From NCBI GenBank assembly GCA_017552475.1, contig JAFZPY010000052.1, forward strand, positions 1 through 50,461: a stretch of DNA of 50,461 bases. The letters run 5' to 3'. Of the stretch, positions 39,476 to 47,824 are shown piece after piece. The stretch comes from Bacteroidales bacterium (GTDB lineage: Bacteria; Bacteroidota; Bacteroidia; Bacteroidales; UBA932). A program made the translations under genes and the position numbers. The notes beneath the pieces were generated by a model. The model ran no database searches. It was not told where the DNA came from and saw only the letters and a list, made by a program, of their open reading frames with translations. Position 1 is the first letter of the stretch; each line of letters opens with the position of its first letter.

Positions 39476-42400
39476 ATGGATTCTAACACATTTTTTCCAA
39501 AATCACGTGCAGGCAGGGTTATAATGGCCCTTGTCATTGCAGCACTCTTTTCGAGCGCCCCGGGCAGTCATATATATGCTGCTATGGGATCCGCCGCTGA
39601 AGTCCAACAACAAATCAGGGCATCAGGCGTCGTGGTTGACATGCAAGGTCAGCCAATCCCTGGTGCGGGAGTCCTCCAGAAAGGCAGTTCCACCAACGGA
39701 GATGTCACAGCAACGGATGGTAGCTTCTCACTGACCGTTCCCGCCGGGGCGACACTGGTCGTGTCCTTCATGGGTTACGAGACGGTTGAGATCGCAGCAG
39801 ACCAGAACATGCGCATCGTACTTCGTGACGATGCCAATTTTCTCCAGGAAACAGTTATTGTCGGATACGGCGCACAGAAGAAGGAAAACCTAACCGGAGC
39901 GGTAGCCTCCGTCAATGTCGATCAGGCCCTTTCCAGCCGCCCGATAGCAGATGTGGGCCGTGGTCTCCAAGGAACCACACCGGGTCTTAACGTGCGTATA
40001 GGCTCCAACGAGGTTGGCTCCGATCCAATCTTCCGCATCCGAGGTCAGGTTGGCTCAATTCAGGGCTCTTCAGCCCCGCTAATTCTCCTTGATAACGTCG
40101 AGATTCCCTCTATCAACCTTATCAACCCCGATGACATCGAGTCCATCTCCATTCTGAAAGATGCTGCTTCTGCATCCATCTATGGTGCCAAGGCGGCATT
40201 CGGTGTTATACTTATCAATACCAAGAAGGGTTCCAAGTCTGCAGACAAAGTCACGGTGAGTTACTCCGGCAACCTCTCCTTCCAGAATATGGCCAAGGAC
40301 TACAAACTCGCTGATGTGGAGGCTCTGCACTATACCGTTGAGGCCGCCGAGAGGTTGGGCACTACAACCCCTGTTGGTGCTTTCTGGCTGATAGACCGTG
40401 CCGGCTACAATGCGGCGGTGGCGTGGAAAGAGAAGTATGGCGGCACCCTCTCAAAAGACGATCCCATGACGTATGGCCGTGACTGGTACGTGGATGGGAG
40501 CAACAGAAAGATAGGTATACGTACTTATGATCCATACTATTATCTGGTAAGGAAGAATGCCCCCACCAATAGCCACAACCTCACCGTCTCCGGTAACAAG
40601 GGCGGAACAGATTATAATATCTCGCTCGGCTATCTCAATCAGAACGGAATGCTTAAACCCACCAATGATGACTGGTACAAAAGATACAATGCCAACGTAA
40701 GGATATCCTCTCAGATAAACGACTGGCTAAATATCCACTCGGGTATCATGTTCACCCGCTCCACCAAGTCATGGCCCTTCGCGACCAGCAGTACGACAGC
40801 TGATATCTGGTATTATATTTTCCGCTGGGGCCCCACATACCCTCTCGTCTCCAAGGATGAATACGGCAACGACATACGCACTGCCGTATATGAACTCTCA
40901 ACGTCCAACCAGGCAAAGATAAATACCACCTACTCCAATGTTAACGTAGGATTTACCATCACTCCTTTGAAAGATTGGAATATCAACCTGGACTACTCCT
41001 ACGCCAACAACAATACCCAGGAACATAACCCGGGAATTCGCTATAAGGCTGGCAATACATGGGACAGTGCGGTGAATGTGCTGGATGGCAACGGACAGAT
41101 ATTCACCATAAACAATGAGTGGAACGGGTACAATGGCCTGGGTGAATCCATCACGGCCAAGATGCTCAGTGTACAGGACTACACATCTTCATTTGACTTT
41201 ATATATCAGAACTCTTATACGTCCCAGCGCCATACATGGAACGCGACATCCACCTATGCTCTGAAGCTCATGGACGAGCACATGTTCAATTTCATGCTTG
41301 GGCTCAACATTGTTGGATATGATTATACCGGAGTTTGGGGACAGAAGATGACACTGATGGATATAAATAATCCCCAGTTCTCCCTTGCTACCGGTACCCA
41401 GACCGCTGGCGGAAGTCATAGCTGGAACTCAACTGCAGGATTCTTCGGTCGTGTAAACTACAATTTCCGGGAGAAATACCTCGTGGAAGCGAATCTCCGC
41501 TATGACGGATCATCCAAGTTCCCGAGCAAGCTCCAGTGGAGATGGTTTCCCTCCTTCTCCGCCGGATGGAGAGTTACCGAAGAGCCCTGGATGCAGGATG
41601 CCAGACACATATTGTCAGCTCTCAAGCTTCGCGGCTCCTGGGGAACTATCGGAGACCAGACCGTCCCCGGTTCCCTTTATGTCCCGACTATCGCTGCGCA
41701 GACTACATATTACATCCACAGCGGTATAATCGATGCGGCCTACGCCAGTCCCGGGCTCGTTGATGCCAACATCACATGGCAGGATATTGAGACGCTGGAT
41801 TTTGGCGTGGACTTCTCATTGTTCCGCCAGGTGGATGTGACATTTGACTGGTATCGCAGGAATACGCGCAACATGATCGTCCCGATGGAGGGCCTCGGCT
41901 ACGATATTGGAGCACCAGCCCCTCAGGGAAACTACGGCAATCTACGGACAGACGGCTGGGAATTGTCTGTAAGCTATGGCAAAACCTTCCGAAACGGCCT
42001 TAGTCTGTCTGCAACCGGCTCCATTTCCGATGCAAGCACGACGATTACCAAATATGGCAACAACGCAAAGACCATAACAGGCTGGTATGACGGCAAGAAA
42101 TATGGCGAGATATGGGGATACAAAGTAGACCGTTTGTTCCAGAATGACGACTTCGCCCGCGATGCCGACGGGAACCTCATTAAAACAACGGACAAATATG
42201 GTAACATATACAAGTTCGCTGATGGCAAGGACTATGCGACACAAGGACGCATCACATCCGGCAACCTCATTTCCGGCCCGGGAGATGTGAAATTTGTCGA
42301 TGTCAATGAGGACGGCGTTATTGATTATGGAAGCAATCTCATTGACGATCATGGCGACCGCGTTGTTATCGGCAACACTACGCCTCGGTATGAGTATAGC

Positions 42401-42943
42401 CTCAGACTGGATGCCGACTACAAGGGGTTCGATTTCTCGATCTTCTTACAGGGCATCGGCAAGCGTGACATGTGGGGTTCCTCCTCGTTGACCCTTGCGG
42501 GATTCAATTCCTCTGATGGTGCCATGGCTGCGACATTCGCGAATGATTTCTGGTACGAGACGCTGGATAAGAGCGGAAATGTCATAGATTCCAACTACGA
42601 TGCCTTCTATCCTAGAGCGGCCAACTGTGGAGGTGAGAGCGTCTTTAATATGTCGGTCAGTGACAGGTACCTGTTGAATATGGCGTATTTCCGCATCAAG
42701 AATATTACAATGGGCTACTCTCTTCCTTCCGATATCCTGAGGAAGATGAATATGTCCAAGTGCCGTGTATATGTCTCTCTTGAGAACTTCTTTACATTCG
42801 ATCACCTGAAAGGACTCCCCATCGACCCTGAAGAAATTGCCGGATACTCATATCTTAACTCCAGCAATTACAACTCCAGCCGCGCCGGCGTGGGCTCTCC
42901 AGCATTCAAGAGTGCGTCAGTGGGTCTTCAAATAACATTCTAA
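39476..42943 (+). CDS. SusC-like TonB-dependent outer-membrane transporter 2
   Basis: This second SusC has 1155 residues: a signal region up to about 36, the CarboxypepD-regulatory-like domain (49-110: ASGVVVDMQGQPIPGAGVL), the signature FLQETVIVGYGAQKKENLTGAV, and the plug (IFRIRGQVGSIQGSSAPLILLDNVEI, ISILKDAASASIYGAKAAFGVILINTKKG). The barrel has a VDVNEDGVIDYG calcium-type loop and ends SVGLQITF. It differs throughout from SusC 1, so it is a separate ancient paralog rather than a recent duplicate. Its partner SusD starts 13 nt later. It lacks any nearby glycoside hydrolase. Confidence 0.95.
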   Translation: MDSNTFFPKSRAGRVIMALVIAALFSSAPGSHIYAAMGSAAEVQQQIRASGVVVDMQGQPIPGAGVLQKGSSTNGDVTATDGSFSLTVPAGATLVVSFMGYETVEIAADQNMRIVLRDDANFLQETVIVGYGAQKKENLTGAVASVNVDQALSSRPIADVGRGLQGTTPGLNVRIGSNEVGSDPIFRIRGQVGSIQGSSAPLILLDNVEIPSINLINPDDIESISILKDAASASIYGAKAAFGVILINTKKGSKSADKVTVSYSGNLSFQNMAKDYKLADVEALHYTVEAAERLGTTTPVGAFWLIDRAGYNAAVAWKEKYGGTLSKDDPMTYGRDWYVDGSNRKIGIRTYDPYYYLVRKNAPTNSHNLTVSGNKGGTDYNISLGYLNQNGMLKPTNDDWYKRYNANVRISSQINDWLNIHSGIMFTRSTKSWPFATSSTTADIWYYIFRWGPTYPLVSKDEYGNDIRTAVYELSTSNQAKINTTYSNVNVGFTITPLKDWNINLDYSYANNNTQEHNPGIRYKAGNTWDSAVNVLDGNGQIFTINNEWNGYNGLGESITAKMLSVQDYTSSFDFIYQNSYTSQRHTWNATSTYALKLMDEHMFNFMLGLNIVGYDYTGVWGQKMTLMDINNPQFSLATGTQTAGGSHSWNSTAGFFGRVNYNFREKYLVEANLRYDGSSKFPSKLQWRWFPSFSAGWRVTEEPWMQDARHILSALKLRGSWGTIGDQTVPGSLYVPTIAAQTTYYIHSGIIDAAYASPGLVDANITWQDIETLDFGVDFSLFRQVDVTFDWYRRNTRNMIVPMEGLGYDIGAPAPQGNYGNLRTDGWELSVSYGKTFRNGLSLSATGSISDASTTITKYGNNAKTITGWYDGKKYGEIWGYKVDRLFQNDDFARDADGNLIKTTDKYGNIYKFADGKDYATQGRITSGNLISGPGDVKFVDVNEDGVIDYGSNLIDDHGDRVVIGNTTPRYEYSLRLDADYKGFDFSIFLQGIGKRDMWGSSSLTLAGFNSSDGAMAATFANDFWYETLDKSGNVIDSNYDAFYPRAANCGGESVFNMSVSDRYLLNMAYFRIKNITMGYSLPSDILRKMNMSKCRVYVSLENFFTFDHLKGLPIDPEEIAGYSYLNSSNYNSSRAGVGSPAFKSASVGLQITF

Positions 42944-42956
42944 AAATGATACGGAC

Positions 42957-45002
42957 ATGAAAAATATACGATTCATACTGTTTGTCACTTTCCTGTCTTT
43001 CCTTGCCGGATGCAGTGATTTCCTGGACCGCCCCTCGAAGACCACGCTCGATGACAGCAACTATTGGTTCTCAGAGGAGACCGTCAGACTGTTTGTCAAC
43101 GGTGCGTATGGCAACTATTTTAACGGTTATAGTGATAACTGGGGCTCAGTATACGCTCCGGGAGTATTCGGCGGGGAGATGAGCGACGACCGCACTACTA
43201 CCGGATCACAGCCCAACATCCTACTGTCAGTCCCTGCTGATAACTGGTATAGAAACGAAAGCACCCCGTACAGAGGTGTGTGGCTTCAGCGACGGGGATC
43301 CGCTCCATGGATGTTCTCATACATCCGCAAATGGAATCTGCTCCTGAACCGCCTTGACACCATGAAAGAAAACGGTGTTCTGGAGGAAGAAGCATATAAT
43401 CACTGGACCGGTGTAGCCCGTTTTCTCAGGGGATGGGAATACAGCCGGCTTGTGGAGAGCTTCGGCGATGTGCCATATTTCGACTATGAGATTGCGACCG
43501 ACGATATGGACTCCCAGTTCAGGAACAGGGATCCCAGAACGACTGTGATGACGCATGTCATGGAAGATTTTGACTATGCCATGTCAAATGTCCGTACCAA
43601 CGATGGCGTTGACTATATCAACCGTTATGTTGTCGGTACGGTAGCTTCACGTTGCCTGCTCTTTGAGGGCACGTGGTACATTTATCACAAGGATGACGAG
43701 GCGATGAAGACATGTTCGGACGTCGACGTCCTGGCTAAGAAATTACTTGAAAAGGCTCGCGACTATGCCCAGGTCGTCATGGACTCGGGCTTATATGGCT
43801 TTGACACGGATTTCCGCACGCTGTTCGGTACCTTGTTCGACAGGCCTTCCAGCTCTGAGATCATTCTTTACAGGGTTTATAACAAGTCCGTCAATAATGC
43901 CTCTCAACACTGCATAGCCTCCTACTCCAATGGCACAGAGTCCCAGTCATCATCAGGCAATCTCTCCACATTGAAGGCTTGGCTTTGCAATGACGGGAAA
44001 CCCTATTCTAGCTCTTCCGTAGAGAATGCCCGGAGTTTCAGGCTGCAAGACATGGTCAAGACCCGCGATCCCCGCTTTGAGGCAACTTTCTGGGATGAAC
44101 CGAAAGCCTCTTCCACCGGACTTTATTGCGAGAAATTCATAGACCGCATAGGCCCGACTTATTCCTACAACGGGGAGCCTCGCCCCACTGAATATGCATC
44201 ATGTACCAATGAGAATGGTTTCCCTTGCGTCCGTTACGCCGAGACCGTGCTTAACTGGTTGGAGGCAAAGGCCGAGCTTGAAGATAAATTCGCCGGAGAG
44301 GCTGTTACTCAGGCTGATGTTGATGTTTCCATCAACGCTATCCGTAAAAGGCCGTTAGATGCTACAGCCAAGGCAAAAGGGGTATCTCAAACTGCGCCGC
44401 TCATTCTTTCGTCGATTCCTGAGGATCCTGAGAGGTTGTCTTCTGCGCAGCAGATGACGCTTGGGTACAAAACCACCGGATTCTGCTCTCCACTGATTTG
44501 GGAAATCCGTCGTGAGCGCCGTATGGAGTTCTTCCTCGAGCAGAGACGTGTCCTGGATATCCGCCGCTGGGGACAGCTTGAATTGATGCTCGGGGCCAAT
44601 AATCCTGATCTTCTTATAGGAGGATATGTAGAACTCGATCTTGCTGCGACCATAAGTGAAAAGCAAGCCGCTGAATCCGGGCGCGAGCCTCAGACAACCA
44701 ACCTCGAGAAAACGCCCGATGATGAGGGATACAACCTTCTCACCAGCGCAAATGTCGGCGTGGTCAGTGTGATCCCCGTGCTGGGCTTCAACAGGGACGG
44801 AACTCTCCGACTTGGAGAGCGGACCTTCTTTGACGGTTCGAACTATGAGCAGATGAGGGGCTTTCTTGTGCCTGTGAATATCTCCGACCGTGACGCACGG
44901 AATGTAGATGTCCGTAACTACCTTGAACCCATCTGCACCGACGTTCTCACCCAGTTCGCCGACAAGGGATATCCCATCTACCAGAACCCGGGTTGGGAAT
45001 AG
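42957..45002 (+). CDS. SusD/RagB-like surface lipoprotein 2
   Basis: The 681-residue lipoprotein has the lipobox LAGC19 and the SusD N-terminal pattern DFLDRPSKTTLDDSNYWFSEETVRLFVNGAYGNYF. SusD core motifs (HWTGVARFLRGWEYSRLVESFGDVPYFDYE) and the C-terminal IWEIRRERRMEFFLEQRRVLDIRRWGQLELML follow. It is longer than SusD 1 because of a C-terminal region of about 80 residues. It is the partner of SusC 2 and is followed by a bidirectional terminator. Confidence 0.95.
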   Translation: MKNIRFILFVTFLSFLAGCSDFLDRPSKTTLDDSNYWFSEETVRLFVNGAYGNYFNGYSDNWGSVYAPGVFGGEMSDDRTTTGSQPNILLSVPADNWYRNESTPYRGVWLQRRGSAPWMFSYIRKWNLLLNRLDTMKENGVLEEEAYNHWTGVARFLRGWEYSRLVESFGDVPYFDYEIATDDMDSQFRNRDPRTTVMTHVMEDFDYAMSNVRTNDGVDYINRYVVGTVASRCLLFEGTWYIYHKDDEAMKTCSDVDVLAKKLLEKARDYAQVVMDSGLYGFDTDFRTLFGTLFDRPSSSEIILYRVYNKSVNNASQHCIASYSNGTESQSSSGNLSTLKAWLCNDGKPYSSSSVENARSFRLQDMVKTRDPRFEATFWDEPKASSTGLYCEKFIDRIGPTYSYNGEPRPTEYASCTNENGFPCVRYAETVLNWLEAKAELEDKFAGEAVTQADVDVSINAIRKRPLDATAKAKGVSQTAPLILSSIPEDPERLSSAQQMTLGYKTTGFCSPLIWEIRRERRMEFFLEQRRVLDIRRWGQLELMLGANNPDLLIGGYVELDLAATISEKQAAESGREPQTTNLEKTPDDEGYNLLTSANVGVVSVIPVLGFNRDGTLRLGERTFFDGSNYEQMRGFLVPVNISDRDARNVDVRNYLEPICTDVLTQFADKGYPIYQNPGWE

Positions 45003-45020
45003 TGTGCTGCGATATGACAT

Positions 45021-45056
45021 AAAAATGGCCCGCTGATTATCAGCGGACCATTTTTT
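45021..45056. terminator. Bidirectional terminator between SusD 2 and the PAS-LuxR gene
   Basis: ATGG(C)CCGCTGA (45025-45036) pairs with TCAGCGG(A)CCAT (45040-45051) across a TTA loop, flanked by A5 and T6, so it serves both convergent genes. Confidence 0.92.
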
Positions 45057-45811
45057 CAGTGTATAAGGTCGTGATTGATGGCCGCGAAGACGGCTTCGGT
45101 GATGCTGCGGACGTTGAGTTTGGCGAAGAGAACGCGCTTTATGGATTTTATGGCATCTTCGGATTTATGCATCGCATCTGCTATTTCCTTCATTGTGTAG
45201 CCTTGTGATGAATACTGGAGGATGTCTTTTTCCATCTCGGTGAGAGTGAAGCCTTCGCGGCGGAACCATTCGTGTTTTTCGAGGGAGTAGAAGTAGAAGT
45301 CGTGGTCTCCCATTTCACGTATGATTGGCATTCCGGGCTTTTTGCGGGATGACACGGAGATGGTACAGAGCATGAGCCACAGTTTGCCGTCATTGGTAAA
45401 TCTCAGCGGCGTGAACTTTTGCAGTACGAGGCGTTTGCGCCTGTCCTTCATCAGCGAGACATAATAGGATATTGTAATCTTTGGACGGACCTCCATGGGA
45501 AGGGAATACATGAGATCCATGGACTTGTTTATAATCTCCGCCAGCATGGGCTTCTCTTCTTCCGGGACGTTGTCGAAATACAGGTGTGAACCCTGCTCTT
45601 TGAACTCTTCGTGAGTCATTCCGCACAGGTACATGAAGTTGTCAGAGGCGTAAAGGATATTCCTCCTGCAATAGTCGATTATGAATACCGGATGATAGAT
45701 TCCACGCGCAAAGGCCTGGGCGGTCTGAATGTACAGATCTATGTCCGAGTAGTCACAGTCATCGGGATTTGTCACGACGTATTTGGGGTTGATAAAATCG
45801 TTAAGTGTCAT
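45056..45811 (-). CDS. PAS-domain LuxR-type transcriptional regulator
   Basis: The 251-residue protein has a PAS-like region (about 35-150: YHPVFIIDYCRRNILYASDNFMYLCGMTHEEFKEQG and MYSLPMEVRPKITISYYVSLM) and a C-terminal LuxR/NarL helix-turn-helix (about 187-251: FTLTEMEKDILQYSSQGYTMKEIADAMHKSEDAIKSIKRVL). There is no receiver aspartate pattern, so it is not a classical response regulator, and no kinase lies beside it. Start is the ATG at 45811, supported by a promoter (TTTG-N20-TACATTTG) that would put the start of transcription near 45828. Placed between two opposing SusCD pairs, it is the likely local regulator; that is inference. Confidence 0.88.
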   Translation of the reverse strand: MTLNDFINPKYVVTNPDDCDYSDIDLYIQTAQAFARGIYHPVFIIDYCRRNILYASDNFMYLCGMTHEEFKEQGSHLYFDNVPEEEKPMLAEIINKSMDLMYSLPMEVRPKITISYYVSLMKDRRKRLVLQKFTPLRFTNDGKLWLMLCTISVSSRKKPGMPIIREMGDHDFYFYSLEKHEWFRREGFTLTEMEKDILQYSSQGYTMKEIADAMHKSEDAIKSIKRVLFAKLNVRSITEAVFAAINHDLIH

Positions 45812-45834
45812 GGTTATGTGTGTTAAAGTCATGA

Positions 45835-45866
45835 CAAATGTAACAAAGTCTTGAGATAAAAGCAAA
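45835..45866 (-). promoter_or_regulatory. Promoter of the PAS-LuxR gene
   Basis: On the minus strand, TTTG (complement of 45863-45866), a 20-nt spacer and TACATTTG (complement of 45835-45842): both boxes match the Bacteroidetes consensus and spacing. Confidence 0.8.
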
Positions 45867-45872
45867 TAGCAA

Positions 45873-45904
45873 CAGGGGGACCAGCCTTGCGGCCGGCCCC
45901 CCTG
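45873..45904 (-). terminator. GC-rich hairpin after SusD 3
   Basis: CAGGGGGACCAGCC (45873-45886) pairs with GGCCGGCCCCCCTG (45891-45904) with two mismatches and a TTGC loop. On the minus strand it follows the SusD 3 gene and precedes a T-rich stretch, and it lies just upstream of the PAS-LuxR promoter. Confidence 0.7.
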
Positions 45905-45930
45905 AGGGTTATAGTTAGTGTATAGTTGGT

Positions 45931-47793
45931 TTATCCCTGATCAGAATCCCACCATACGGGGATGGTCCATACATCGTCAGCATTGTTCCACTGATCCAGG
46001 GTGGTGTCCGCTCCGGGTACTTCCAGACCGATGGCCTTCAGGTTCTCGGAGTTGTAATTTAGCTCATGGCTGCACTGGCGCCAGCGGCGCAGGTGTTTCC
46101 CTTCGGGGATCGCCTTCAGGGCCGACGTGTTTACATAATAGTCGGCGGCTATGTGCCAGTTCAGGAACATGTCTTCGGAGAAGTCATAGCGGCGCATGTC
46201 ATTCCATACTTCAATGGAGTGCATCAGGTGCAGACGCTTCTGGGTGAGGATGCGGGCCAGGGTGAGATCGGCGGCGGTGCCGATGCCGTTATTGATATAG
46301 TTGTCGATATCGGCCTGGTCCATTGGCTTGAATGAAGGGCAGTCGTTGAGAGTAATATCCTCGGCGACCCAGAGTTTCAGCTGCTCGTTCATGAGGGCGA
46401 TGCTGGCCTTGACACCTTCTTTATAAGCGTTGAATGCGCCGGTCTGGTCGTGTTTCTTGAACAGGACTTCAGCCTTGATGAAGCAGGCTTCAGCATAGGT
46501 GCCCAGATAAGTGGGAGAAGATACTCGGGTGTAGAAAGAACCGGAGATGGCCTTGCCGCCACGGCGGAACAAAAGGTCCTTGTTGCCGTCATAGCCCTTG
46601 GAGCTGCTGGTCATTTCTACATACAGTGTATCTCCCTTTCTTGCCTCGGTTTGTGTGTCTATATACCAGGCGCCGTCATTATCCTTGTATGAACGGAGCG
46701 GACCGTTCTGCGAGAAGATGGGCTGTGACAGGTCTACACCCAGGCCGCGGTACCATACTCCATTTTCAGTCCACTTCGTGCCGGTGACGGGGTCGAGGGT
46801 AATGCCGTCGGTACGAGGACTGGTGGCCTCACGCCAGGGGAGCATATGGTCTGCGCGAGGGTCTTCGACACCGAGACCGTCGAAGTTGGTGAGATTGTCG
46901 TATAGCATCTTGGTAGCCAGGTAACCCCAGTTCATACCGCAGACGGAGTAGAGAGGAGAATAGTCTACCGGCTCGTCCCATCCCAGGTGGTCGTGTGTGG
47001 TGCTGTTGCCGTCAAGATGATGGATAACGGAGTTTTCACCTTCTCCGAAGCTGGCGTTCAGGGCAGCCAGGATGGCATCCTCGTCATATTTTCCGTCCAG
47101 ATAGCTTCCCGCCTGCTTCTTGCTGAGTTTCAGTATCCAGCGGGCCTTGAGGAAGTTGGCGAATTTCTTCCACATTCCGACATCTCCGTTCATCCACCAG
47201 TCTCCGACAGCGAGACTTGCGGCAGCGGTACTCTGTTCCTTGTCGAAGAGTTTCAGGGCATCGTCAATATCGTTCAGGCAGCCAAGAAAGATGGTTTTGC
47301 CTGTGGCATATTTGGGGGCGGTGATGCTAGGGTCCGTACCAGCGGCCTCTTCGTAGGGCATTTCACCGTACAGGTCCGTCATCAGCATGAACCCATAGGC
47401 CTTGATGACGCGCGCAACGGCTGCGTAGTGCCAAGCCTCGGCCGCTTCGGCTTTCTCGATGAGTTGGGGAATGTTTACATAAGCACCTACGAACCACCAC
47501 TGGTAAGAAGTGGTAACCCATGCGTTGGCAGGGAGCCAGAATGAAGAGTTGGCGTAGTTGCCGCGGCCGCTGCAGCCTGTCCAGTCTCCGGTGGTCTGGC
47601 CTGTACGCCAGTCGGCAAATTGGTGTGCGCTGTTGGTATAGAACTCTACGTTGCCCAGAAGGCCGTCGTAGGTTGATGTTTCAGCGGTAGGGTTCTCGGG
47701 GTCAACATTGACATCCAGCCAATTGGAGCAGGAAGAGAGCGTCACCCCCATAACGGCCAAACCGCAAAGAAGAATCTTATTAATGGTTTTCAT
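45931..47793 (-). CDS. SusD-like surface lipoprotein 3 (SusD-like_2 type)
   Basis: The 620-residue lipoprotein (lipobox TLSSC22) starts SNWLDVNVDPENPTAETSTYDGLLGNVEF and has HYAAVARVIKAYGFMLMTDLYGEMPYEEAAG and LTQKRLHLMHSIEVWNDMRRYDF, the pattern of the SusD-like_2 family rather than the classical SusD/RagB of pairs 1 and 2. The start at 47793 (MKTINKILLCG) is preferred over a frame opening at 47823 that reaches into the SusC stop region. It follows SusC 3 by 31 nt. No degradation enzyme is attached. Confidence 0.92.
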   Translation of the reverse strand: MKTINKILLCGLAVMGVTLSSCSNWLDVNVDPENPTAETSTYDGLLGNVEFYTNSAHQFADWRTGQTTGDWTGCSGRGNYANSSFWLPANAWVTTSYQWWFVGAYVNIPQLIEKAEAAEAWHYAAVARVIKAYGFMLMTDLYGEMPYEEAAGTDPSITAPKYATGKTIFLGCLNDIDDALKLFDKEQSTAAASLAVGDWWMNGDVGMWKKFANFLKARWILKLSKKQAGSYLDGKYDEDAILAALNASFGEGENSVIHHLDGNSTTHDHLGWDEPVDYSPLYSVCGMNWGYLATKMLYDNLTNFDGLGVEDPRADHMLPWREATSPRTDGITLDPVTGTKWTENGVWYRGLGVDLSQPIFSQNGPLRSYKDNDGAWYIDTQTEARKGDTLYVEMTSSSKGYDGNKDLLFRRGGKAISGSFYTRVSSPTYLGTYAEACFIKAEVLFKKHDQTGAFNAYKEGVKASIALMNEQLKLWVAEDITLNDCPSFKPMDQADIDNYINNGIGTAADLTLARILTQKRLHLMHSIEVWNDMRRYDFSEDMFLNWHIAADYYVNTSALKAIPEGKHLRRWRQCSHELNYNSENLKAIGLEVPGADTTLDQWNNADDVWTIPVWWDSDQG

Positions 47794-47824
47794 AATTATA
47801 GTCATTTTTTTGAGGTTCAACACA

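Noticed and set aside
45812..45865. Longer N-terminus of the PAS-LuxR protein
   Set aside because: The well-formed promoter at 45835-45866 lies inside it.
47794..47823. Longer N-terminus of SusD 3
   Set aside because: The lipoprotein signal starts at 47793; the extension adds residues before it.
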